Below are positions 43,328-54,900 of a stretch of 64,000 nt of DNA, one piece after another (the first letter of the stretch is position 1; every line of letters starts with the position of its first letter). A program made the position numbers and the translations under genes. Source of the stretch: Omphiscola glabra (taxonomy: Eukaryota; Mollusca; Gastropoda; Lymnaeidae); contig OZ024796.1 in the NCBI GenBank assembly GCA_964017045.1, positions 22,405,510 to 22,469,509 of the forward strand. Reading direction: 5' to 3'. Below the pieces are notes generated by a model. The model had not been told where the DNA came from. It saw nothing but the letters and a program-made list of their open reading frames with translations, and did no database searches.

Positions 43328-43446
43328 TGGCGACTACACTTGACACATTTGCGTCTATCCCCTTCAAAACCCCTCTGAAACATAGGAGCCAGAATGATCA
43401 ACTCATTGATCTGGGCCCTCAAAATACAGAAGAAGAAGACATAGAG
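43328..43446 (+). pseudogene. LINE 3' end fragment
   Basis: The plus-strand frame ATTLDTFASIPF matches the C-terminus of the LINE at 4725-5510 (TTLHTFVSI). It is followed by the same tail (cataggagccagaatgatca, gggccctcaa) found at 5570-5630. Confidence 0.7.
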
Positions 43447-43911
43447 TCATAAGCAACAAATTGTTTCCAGTGGTATAAGCCATTGTTTTGTTTGGCTTTG
43501 ACAATGGATAATGTGCTCTGCTATTTCATCTTTATTCTTTGTGATGCACATACGGATATAGTTCAGAAAAAAAATAATTTTGGTACACGTTGGATTATAA
43601 CTTTCTCATTGTGTGACTTGGAACAAGCACTTTGCGAACATTTGGTGAGTTTTTTGTATTTTACTTTTTAAGTCTGCATTGTCTGTAAAGAGCATGCGTT
43701 TCCCTTTAATTCCATACCAAACATTTTTGTTTGTCTTTGCTGATCTGACACTGTAATGATGACTTATTTATTTACACGAGTCTCATAAGGTTTATTCTTC
43801 AAATTCAAAGAGTAGGCCTAGTAGGGCCTAGTATTATTAATGTCAAACATTGAGAGTACATCTCTGCTGGAAAGGGCGCATATTGCCAGTGTGTCACAAA
43901 ATTTAATCTAA

Positions 43912-43930
43912 CCCCCCCCCCCCCCCCCCC
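43912..43930. repeat. Poly-C tract of 19
   Basis: An uninterrupted C run in the presumed NIPBL 5' intron. Confidence 0.9.
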
Positions 43931-44354
43931 ATTTTACTCCAGAGTAACACCACTCCTGCCTAATACATAACAACACTTAATCTTTTGAACATTCTTCAGC
44001 AGTTTGGAATAGATTTTAAAAAATGTGCAAAAAAATTATCGTAAGCTGAATTGGCTTATATTTGTCAAAAAAGAAATATACAGCTAAAGGCAAATGCACA
44101 ATAATTTTTTTAATAATATTCATATTGTCCAGAATCAGTCTAAGTCTAGTCATTAAGTGGTAAACTTTATAAGTTATAAGTAAGGCAAGGCAAGGACCAA
44201 CCAGTGAGTGTGATTCCCAAATTCAATTCAATTACATTATAATTACATTCATTGTTCAATTTCATACAATTAAATTGACATCAGTGAATAGTGACTTGTA
44301 ACATATATTTGGTTAGCCCATTTAACAGTAACTAAGCTGGCTAATTCCTATATA

Positions 44355-44630
44355 TGTGGTCCCTCGATTTCATTTGCGTGTTTATTGGGAGTCACTGCCC
44401 TTTGTTTATGTTTTGAGATAATTTAGGGTTCAGGTTAGGGTGAGGGATAGATTTAGGGTTCAGGTTAGGGTGAGGGATAGATTTAGGGTTCAGGTTAGGG
44501 ATAGATTTAGGGTTCAGGTTAGGGTGAGGGATAGATTTAGGGTTCAGGTTAGGGTGAGGGATAGATTTGAATCGTCTCAACCAAGATGGCGGCCATAGTA
44601 AAATGTGAGGTACCAGTAGCGTGCAATTAC
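44355..44630 (+). repeat. Dispersed repeat carrying a telomere-like array, copy 1
   Basis: It starts tggtccctcg, passes gggagtcactgccctttgtt and ends accagtagcgtgcaattacc. The same elements in the same order occur on the opposite strand at 46284-46370. The block between holds the TTAGGG-rich array. Ends of the type TGGTCCC...GGGACCA suggest short inverted termini of a small DNA transposon, unclassified. Confidence 0.65.
44421..44567 (+). repeat. TTAGGG-containing 30-bp tandem array
   Basis: Five units of atttagggttcaggttaggg plus tgagggatag begin at 44421, 44451, 44481, 44505 and 44535; the third lacks tgaggg. Each full unit has two TTAGGG hexamers, the animal telomere repeat. The frame that reads through it on the minus strand is a by-product of the repeat. 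Confidence 0.85.
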
Positions 44631-45217
44631 CACTAAGCTAATCACTAGAAGTATTTCATTTGAGTTAGATATAATTAAATTTTGTTACTCTCAATTTATA
44701 ATTTAATTACTTTATTTACTCTCCTCTCACCTCTCAACCTCTGGCACTGCCTATTTGAAATCATCTCAATAACGGCTTATCAAACAGTCATACCCTTTGC
44801 CTTTACCAAATTAGCCCAAAACATTTAAATTCCCATAAATTATTGATGATAATTTTAAACTTTTCCAACTACTTATTTTCATTATTAGCCGTTAATGGTA
44901 GCATTTATTGTTAACACACGGTATTATCCATGTTTGTCTTTTTGGTTTGGCCTACAGAAAGATAACGCGGATGAATACACAGCAGAATTGTAATCAAAAC
45001 AATCCGTAAATTGGGTATACGTGAAAGAGAGTATTGATTTTCCAAAAAAAACTTGTTGACTTTAGAAAAAAAAATCAAATAATACACAGATAAAAGAAGG
45101 CTTAAGATTCTTTCCCCCCTCAGATAAATAGTATTGCCATTTAACCAAAATTTATTGGCTTGACTTGCTTTCTTGATAAAAATCGTCCATTGTTGGTAGA
45201 GGTGGGACAAGACTCAC

Positions 45218-45223
45218 CTGTAC
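45218..45223 (-). other. NIPBL: Candidate donor of a noncoding NIPBL first exon
   Basis: On the minus strand a full consensus donor CAG|GTGAGT ends a possible exon at 45218. NIPBL needs an upstream exon, because an acceptor at 40875 opens its leader. Position and strand fit, but no transcript evidence exists here. Confidence 0.35.
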
Positions 45224-45861
45224 AAATGGTCACAATTCCACCCTTATGAATGATATAGCATAGAAATTATATCCACGTCAACGAATATTATTTACATGAT
45301 GATATTAACGTAAATCCATGTTGATTAATTAGTTGTAAACATTGTAAATTTGTAATTATTTCCAAGAATTCGGCTGTACCCCGCGCCAAAAATTAGCACA
45401 ACCTAACGACATACTATGATTAAACATCCGCTAAAATTAGTTCTCGACCTCAATCATCAGTGCATTAAATAATTATTTGTCGTGTGTTTTCTACATATTT
45501 TTATGTAACAAATGGCAATTAATTATTGTAATATTGACAAATGTTTTGAAATGTATGAAATAAATAGAACTGATTTCCGTGCGCATTAATTCAGAAAGTA
45601 TTGTTTCAGCCATTGAAAATAGTGCACCAATAGGCCTAAGATCAAACAAACGTCACAATTTACTAACAATATTATATTCAAATAACGCAAAGGCAACAAA
45701 TATAAAACAACATAGTATGCATAGTACAATATAATCAAAAGCCAAATGTCAAAAACCGTATCGTTCACACTCACACACTAAACATACTTCTTGAGCGTCG
45801 AGTTACAGTTTCGCTGCAGAGGCATCTAGAGAGTTGAAATTCACTAAATAACCACACGAAC
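45219..45861. promoter_or_regulatory. Candidate bidirectional promoter region
   Basis: This interval separates the candidate NIPBL first exon (minus) from the SCPx start codon (plus). No TATA box stands out. The start codon context cgaacATGG has A at -3 and G at +4. The shared promoter is inferred from the divergent layout only. Confidence 0.3.
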
Positions 45862-45906
45862 ATGGAACAGAGACGAATATTTGTTATAGGTGTAGGAATG
45901 ACCAAG
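45862..45906 (+). CDS. SCP2: SCPx coding exon 1
   Basis: Fifteen codons, [15 protein letters not shown], equivalent to vertebrate RRVFVVGVGMTK. Strong start context. It is followed by a 5.4 kb intron beginning GTTTGT. Confidence 0.92.
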
Positions 45907-48900
45907 GTTTGTAAAATTGTTTGGTTTCATTTCAGTCACTTGTGAACCCTTCGACTTCCAGTGTCAGCAACACCAAACGGAAGAAATTCAAGAATAGTCT
46001 AAAATAATTAAAATAGTAATACTGTCGATATTTTCAATAAATTATAATCGCCTTCCCAATCTTTCCAAAATTTTAGATATGATCATAAAAATAAAAAGGC
46101 TGGACTTCGATAAATTTTTTTTAGAGTAGAATAATTAAATTAATGAGACAGACACAATTTGTGTAGGCTACATCTCAATACTGGATATGTAATTTAATTA
46201 TGTTATTTTTAGTAGGTAGGTATATAATGTTATCATAAACTGGTACAAATTTCAATACTATGCAGAATTAATGTTTTGGTTATTGCACGCTACTGGTCCC
46301 TCTGTCGCTAACCCGAACCCTAAATCTATCATAAACAAAGGGAAGTGACTCCTAATAAGGGGACCACAACAGCACATTAGCCAATGTTTTTAATGGCACA
46401 GAATAAGGGTGAAAACATAGAGCGCGATACATAAAAATAAAATATATACAAACAAAGTAAAGTAAGTGTGTATTATGTCCTGAAAATCAGATTTGGAGCA
46501 AAATTATAATTATAAGACTAGACAGAGTACTAGACACAAAAGATAAATTTTTAAGTGCACCATGATCTGTCTAAATCGTCAGCACACGCTTTTTTTGGCA
46601 ATTTATTGTATCATTATTGGTGACTCAAAGTTGGAATTTCACATACTTAAGAATAAGAGTGATTCCAGTGATGTAATTTAAAAAAATAGTGACTATACTG
46701 CAGTACATCTATCTATCACAAATTAGTAGTTTTTGATAGTAAACTACCAATAGCCGCCTGGAAGCTACTAGAAGTAGAGTACCAATAGCACTCTAGAAAC
46801 TATTTGTAGTTTGCTATTATATTTATTTTTTTATATCCTAAAGTTACAATGAACTAAAAGAATAAGAATGGGCACAAGTCCCTTAAGAAAATAAAGCTCA
46901 GAACGACAGAAAGAAAGTGGGTGGAAGTACAATTTATAAGCAAAGCAGGGAAAATACATTGCAGCCAAGTAAAATTGTGAACTTAAAAGTTTATTTATTT
47001 AAAGTTAGTTATGTGACTTGTAATAGTATAGGCACTTCAATTATGTCGCCTGGGAAATACCAAAAACCAGGTGTCATGATTTCGTTATAGGCCTATCCCC
47101 ACGCCCACCCCAATTTATTATTTTTAGGACCCATTATTCATAATATGTAATGGTATTTTAATGAATATTTTTATTCTTAAAGCATAAATAAAGTTTTAAA
47201 AAATTAAAATATTCTCTTACCTTTGATATTGAAATATCCTATATTTAATCATACAACACTATATTCCACAAGAGAATTGTTATATAATCCTCAGTATTCT
47301 CAAAGAAAAACACACTTTCTGCCACAATAATCCAAGATTTACTTAAGATGTTACTAAAGAAAAAACATAACAATTTCTATCAACCACCAAAGTTTATTCT
47401 AAAGATACATGTTGATTTTTTAAACAAGATTTCAAACTTAAAATTAATGACAAACTAATTTTTTTGTCATGTTCATATTCAAATGGACTATATATAATAT
47501 ATATATACATATATAGAAAATGGTAAAATAAAATGTATAATCGTCAATTTTAACTAAATGAATTCAATAATCTATGTACAGATTTGAAATTATTATTATA
47601 AGGAAATTTAAAAAAATTATATTTAAACAAAATGTATTAATTAAATAAAAGCAAGTGACAAATCAGCATATTCTATACATTGTATAAGAAGTAAAGATTA
47701 ATTTTTTAAAATTTGTATAATATTTTAAAAAACTGATTTTTTATATTGTGGCTTTATTTAGAACAGTGTTTCCCAACGTGGTCTATATCGACCCCCAGGG
47801 GTCGACTACAACTTGCAAGGGGTCCATGTCAGCGAGAAAAAAAAATTGGGGTCCATGAAATGAAAATGGGGGTCAATGATAATGAATCTCATGTAAGCAG
47901 GTCCTGATTTCTATTTTGGCATTCCATGAATGGAATAATCCACAAACACAGATAGTACCTATTCACTTACATTATATTACCTTACAATATAAAGACATAT
48001 ATCTTCCTACTTAAATTATAAAAGTACCTATGAAGTAAAAATTTTAAAAACATAAATGTTCATGAAACGTGATGAAGAATCATATTTAAGTTATTAGGTA
48101 TATTTTCTGATATATGAATATAAATTTAAAACTTTCAAAGTGAGTAGCACTATACCGGCTGTCAAAAATACATTTGAAGTTAATGAATTTGCACAAAATC
48201 AATATCAGGTAAGCAGGGGGTCTATCCAAAACCAAAAAACATGGCAAGTGGTCTGCGTGACAAAAAAGTTTAGGAACCTCTGATTTAGAAGAACTCATAT
48301 TTAATTATGTTCCCTGTAAATATTATATTTTTGTCTCATTTTATGATAAAGTTATAAGCGTAAAAACAAAATCAAAATAATGGTCACCAAATGTGGAAGA
48401 AAACTCAGTAGTGAAAAAGTGGTTTTGAGGTCCTTACTAAAAAAATCATAACTTGTTGCTCAAGTGGTTCAAAACTTGAGCTAGAAAGTTGATCTTGGTG
48501 TTGTTGTAAACCATTCTCTAGGTGCTATGAAAATGTAATATTTAAAAAATTATTTTGAAATTTTTATCAAAGTGTCAATGTAAGCCTCTTATTGACAAAT
48601 TATATTTGTGTTAATAATTATTGGTCTTAACTATTCTTTATGAGTACTATGACTATGTGAAGTATGTGTAGGACTAAGCCCAATAAAATGAATATAAACC
48701 TTTCTTCAGTCATACTCAAGGTACTTTGCATCTTTGGTAATTTCAACAGAAATCTCTTTCATATATATATATATTGCTTCTGTTTTGGCTGCTTCCATTT
48801 CACAACCGGCCTTCCCACTACGCAACATGTTTTATATTTAAAGTACTGAGTGAAAAAAAAGGCATCCAGTGTCATGCATGATGGTTGAACTCAGGTAAAA

Positions 48901-51900
48901 AGGTTGAATTTTTTCAAGGGTGACTATTATATTATTCAATAAAGAGCCACGGGTAAGGTGTAGCACTCGCTTTCATATTTGCTGTGCATGTATTCCCTGA
49001 TTTCAAACACGTGAATGTAACTAACAAATAAGTCAAAGCATCTTCGTAATTTTGAGCTATATTTCTTAGACTCACTATGAAGGTTGAAGGCAATATAACT
49101 TCTTTCCATGTTATATGTTTACATCCTCAAAATTGTGGTTGTTCACAAATCTGACACCATAGTCTTCAGCTCTGGTATTTTGATTTTTTTGAGACCAAAT
49201 TAAACGTTTTGTTTTGGTCTTGCAGTAGGCATCAATTATGAATTGATGAGTCATCTTTTCTGTGTTTTGGAATTGGTTAGTTTCCATCAGGAATGGCAAT
49301 GGTATGAATAACATTCAAGCTGGTACACATTTCCTTGACTAACAGCTTTCTTCAGATCTGTGGTTCACCCTGAATCCCCATATGAGAAACGCAAAGAGTT
49401 ACACATTGGGTTACATAAACGTTTGTTCTGCTGGGGTGCGCTTTATTTACTCTTTCTCTCAAGAATTTCATGCTACCTAGTTAACTTTTTTTTTTTTGTA
49501 ACTCTTGGACCCATCGAGTATTTTCTCAAAATACTTTGACCCAGTGTAAAAAAACTGCACCCGTTTAAGCCCTAGTTTTAAACATTGTCTGATTGCCATA
49601 AAAGCTTGATCATTTCAAAGGGACAGTTTTAAGCTTTCCAAAAAACACCACGTTCATCTATGTAGAAGTGGATTTATGATTTTTTTTCCTTTTTAAAGTT
49701 TTTTACCCAACTTTTCAAATTTCTGCACAATTTTGCCCACAATTTTTTTTTTTTGTAAAGATAATCGCACCAAATTTTCTGGAGACATTCACAATCTGAT
49801 ATATAACACAGTTAACAATAAAAGTTTCATATAACTAAATGATACATAAATATTTTTCATGATTTTAGATGAGAGAAAATTGAAAAATGTGTTAAAAGAA
49901 GAATCGGACATTTATAAAGTGTAAATATTTGTTAAGTTAAAGTGAAAACAATTGCAAGTTCATTGGATTTTAAAGTAATTATATGCACTCAATTTTTAAG
50001 CAAAATATTAATATTAATTTGAAGGAAACTTGAAAAAATCCTGGATAGAAAAGTTGGAATTTTTTTTTTAATGATTAAAAATGAATGCTAACAAAAAATT
50101 GTGTGATATGTATTTTCATTATGCTAATATTATAATTTACATAAAACACTACACGTGACCGAAATAATAATTTAGAAACCATGCCACATGTTTTATCGCA
50201 ATTTTTTATCTACACGGAATGATGGGCGAATGAGTATTGGCCTAAACCTAATATTATGACTTTATTTTCATTTTTATTTAACTTTTATTCTAAATTTAAG
50301 TATCTTAATTTTCTACATTGTCATTCAATATAGGCCTATAATTTAAAAATTTCATTTTGGGTGATTGTACATCTCTGAATAAACTGTGCAAAAGTAGCCA
50401 ACTTATGACACTTCTGTTAAATTACTATGTTAAACTGAGGTTAATAAAAGCTTCTCCGTGAAAATATTCAATAAAAATATAAAGTCTTATCTTTTCTTTG
50501 TGTGTGAAACATGAATAACCAAGGCCCAAGTCCAATACCTGTACCAATAGATTTTTATGCAAGATCTTAAAATTAAAATGGTTAAGATATCATATAAGTA
50601 TAAGATCATATGAGAAAGATCAGGAAGTGGTCTTGTAGAAAAGGAAATACAGAGAGGGATAAAGATTGTCCATACACTTAGGAAATCAATTTCAATTACT
50701 GCTGGGGAAAGGAAAGTCTTTGCTATAAAATCTGCAGACCAATAGAAAGCGATAGTCCATAGAGCACACGGAGAAGGGACCGCAAGAAATAAACGCTGAA
50801 AGGTGGAATGAGCTGAGAGAAATGGAATAGATTTGTGAGAATCCAATGCACTACTAGGAGAAAATAAGACACACAAAAAAGAGAGGCTGAAATAAAAAGA
50901 TAGCAACTAACTGGGCCTGGGATTAAAATTGACTGTTAAAGCAAAAATAACTATAGTCTTGCAGCTGCTGAAGTAAATCTGAAACATTAAAAAACAAGTT
51001 GACATATTCCCATAATATGTAACTTTCCTATTTTAATTCCCATTATATTGTTACTTACTATTATTTACTCGGGCCTAATTAAAAGTCATTAAATTTATGG
51101 TGGCATATCTCAATATTGGTATATGATTTGGCTAAAAATAATATTACTATAAACACTTGCCAAGATGCGTTCAAACTTATTTAATTAATAAAACAACAGG
51201 TTTTCAAATTAGGACTTGGTTCCATTTATCTATGTGTCACAGGATATTGAAGAATACAATTCAATTCAAATTCCATCTTTCTTATCTGTTCTTATTTGAC
51301 TACTTTCTTCTTTTCAGTTTGAAAAACCAGGCGGAAGAAATGACTTTGATTATCCTCAAATGGCTCTAGAAGCTGGTATAGTAATTTTTAAATGAATAAG
51401 ATAAGATTCATTTATTGAAATGGAAATGTGTTTTGGTGACATTGTACATTTGATTTCCTGTAGGCCACTTTACCCTACAACAATCTAAGAGTGTTTGTCT
51501 CTGCTTTAAATATTTTGGCGGGCAAAGGTTTTTTTTTTATGAAACATCCACTTTCTGTTATTGGCCTTCTTCAGGATTTCCTTTACCTTTGTATATTTTG
51601 TACATACTTATTTTCATCATTAGGATTAGGATAAACATGCTGATTAAGATAACAATTTTTGAACAAAAGACATTTTAAGTATTTCTCAAGCTATATTTTT
51701 AATATTTAAGTGTATTACGTTTTTTAAAGGCTTCTCTTCTTTGTTTTAGGCACTAAAGCTCTAGAAGATGCAGGGATTAAGTATGATCAAATTGAGCAAG
51801 CTTGTGTTGGTTATGTATATGGTAAGCTTATGATTTTTTTCAATCTTTCTGATATTTTCTTGCTTACTTACTCTCGGTGGATAATATTCTGAGATAAAGA

Positions 51901-54900
51901 GTTAATGTGATTTATTTTTTTACCCAATTGCCATAAGTTTTTAAATCCAAAGGACAATAGTGTTTTCATGTTTTACGATTAACATTAGTATTTTATTTTA
52001 ATATATAGCATTTAATATTAAATAAACATTGGTACATTTTTTTCTTGACTTTAACAGGTGTAACAAGGATGATTTTGAACATTCTTATGTCTTATAGATG
52101 CTGAAGGTGTTGCTAAGAAAGGTCCCACCAATTTTAAAACATGCTATTGAAAAGAATTAATTATTTATCTCCTTGATCATTGGTCTACTTTATACGTTTG
52201 GATATTGTTATCACATCAATAACATGTTACCATTTCTGAACCTTCTTGACAGAACATTGATAAATTGTATTTGTGTGACATTTTATTTTAATTATAGAAA
52301 CTTAATGGTGATGTTATAACCATGTATAAAATTTACTAAAACACCACTTTTTTGTTAGTCAATAGATGAAGAGATACAATTTTCAATTATTTCAGTTACT
52401 TCCCTTGGAAATGAAAAAAAAAAAAAAATATCCAACACTGGTCTTCTATGAACAAAATATTTTGGTACCCCTGAAATTCAGTAACGGGTACCTAAGGTAT
52501 CCAGTGGTTAAATTTTCAAAACACCCTTATATTATTTCTTACCAGTACATTCATAGTTTTAAATGTATTTTTTTAAAAATGTGATGAATTACCTACTTTG
52601 CCAGTTTTGCGGATTGAAAATTGCTTTTAATGCAAGTACCTGAATCGTTCATTATTTTGGTATATTATGTACACTGATCTAATGGATAATTGAATTTTAT
52701 CTTAATATCCTAATTAAAGGAGACACCTGCTGTGGGCAAAGAGCTCTGTATCAACTTGGTCTGAAAGGCATTCCGATATACAATGTATGTAGACTTAATG
52801 GAATAAAATACCTTTCTTATGGATTAACTTAACCTTCTTGAGATGGAGCCTTTTTGGACTGTTGGTGCCAACAAGACAGAACCCTTTTCACAATCTCTGC
52901 ACTTACTTTGCAAAAGAAAGTAATACAAGTTAAACTAATAACTTTACTAATATAAAACTATATATATACTTGAAGGGCATTGAATTAACTAATCCATTTT
53001 TTAGGAATCAAACTGAAATCTCAAAATTAACGCAATAGAGATATCCTGATTTGAATAATTTAGGCATGCAATTATTTTTTACACTTAGAATATGCAAGTC
53101 TTGCAGGATTTTGTTAAATTTTATGATTGTTGTAGCATAAATAAAAAACATTTAAATGTGGTTTAATGTGAAAAACTGCTTAAAATATTCCCCTGGGACT
53201 GGTTATGCCTTTTGGCAAATTTCTAGATCAAATATTTTTAAAGAATTTATAAGGGTCATTTTATGCCCCAAAAAATTTGATAAGATATGACAGAACACCA
53301 AACTATCAATGGAAGCCGCCATTAAAATGGTGAGATGAGCAAGAAATGCAATAAGCAATTTCATTAGCTGGTATGAAGACCAGCCAGCCACTCAAGGCCG
53401 ATGGATTGGCCTCTTTGTCTTTTTCACCATTCGACTGTGCCATCTCAAGGTGGTTAACTTACTTAGCCAATACTTAAAAATTAAAGGGGTTTGCATGTAT
53501 CTTAGTAATAATTATAATAATAACTTGGCTGTAAGGTGCTAATGTATTCTTTGCATGGAAATAATATTACAGGTAAACAATGCTTGTGCCACTGGTTCAA
53601 CAGCACTTTTTATGGCAAAAAATATGATTGCTGGTGGTAAGTTCATTTTTATACATTTTAATAAATGTTGCCATAACAGATTGATTGATATATTTAGGAA
53701 ACAGTAAAAAGAACATTTAAACATACTAGCTCAAGTCATCTTATCCCACTCATACCTTTGCTATTGTCTAAAGAGGCACAAATTTATTTGGAGACGTAAT
53801 CAAGATCTTTTATGATGAGATTACATGTTGTTGTTTTTTTAAATTTACAAAATAACTGGTTAACTATTATGAGCCGCTGGTATAGCTAAAAATTCCTTTT
53901 ATCATGGCCATGAGCTGCTGTGAGAATCATTGATTGTTTCTTAATAAAAATAGTTATATATTTACATTCTTTCTTTCTTTTCGGTATGAAGTTTAAGTTA
54001 ATGACATGGTGTTAATTAAACAACCACATGTGACAGAATGTAAACAAAAAATGTATTTTTTGTCATATTTATCCTACTTTGAGGGTAGTTGGCAAGTAGT
54101 TTTAATGTCAGCTAGCGATACGTTTACCAAAAGCAAACATACCGTAAGTAATTTGGAGATATGTTTATTCACTTTGGATTTGTGCAAACTTGGAATACTT
54201 CTCTAATTTGGTGTAGATGTGATTACATAAATTATTACAAGTGTAAATAATAATTAAATGTGAAGGAAATTCAAAACTTGAAGTTAAATTGGCACATTTT
54301 TAGAATTTTTTAAAGCTTTTCTATTTTAAATAATAATTTATCAATATTAACAAAAATTTGTTTTAGATTTATCTTAAAGAAAATTCATTTATCTACATAA
54401 TGGTATATTACTTGTAAAAATATATTACAGATAAGAAAACGGTAACTGAATGTATACATAGCGCAGCATGTGGTAAAATGTGACCTATATCTAATTCAGC
54501 CACACACAGTTTTTCAATGCAGTGGCTAATTAGTCAACCAACTTTGAACATCTGTACATTTCACAAGTTTTCTGACATCACAATTGGCATCAGCTGCCTT
54601 TGTACTATTCCTAAAGGCCGATTCAGAGATATCTTAAGAGTGGTATCATTCATTTTCAATCAATTCAACCTCGGTCACTTAGATCAGTGTTTCCCAAAGT
54701 GTTGGATTGGCACCGGTTCACGAGCAATACATTGCCAGTCCAAGCAACTTGAGTCAAGAAACTGAAGAAGAATTAAACAGCCTCTAAACAATAGTTTTTT
54801 GTATTCAACCATTATAAAATGTAATATCAAGCAATTTGGGTAGGGGCTAAAAATTTGACAAAGCATACATACATGTAACGCACTTTATAAGGATCATAAT

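Noticed and set aside
43173..43367. 64-codon minus-strand frame
   Set aside because: It runs across the LINE tail in antisense and the edge of a hAT remnant; no recognised domain.
44392..44580. Repetitive open frame (SIPHPNLNPK units) on the minus strand
   Set aside because: It is the translation of the 30-bp telomere-like repeat, whose unit length is a multiple of three, not a gene.
50487..50906. 139-codon open frame on the minus strand
   Set aside because: It is the longest frame in the window but has a hydrophobic, low-complexity product and no recognised domain. It has no exon borders and lies inside SCPx intron 1; it probably arises by chance.
52097..52150. Possible extra SCPx exon ([13 protein letters not shown])
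   Set aside because: It reaches a stop after about 17 codons, has no donor and no counterpart in SCPx; exons 3 and 4 join in phase without it.
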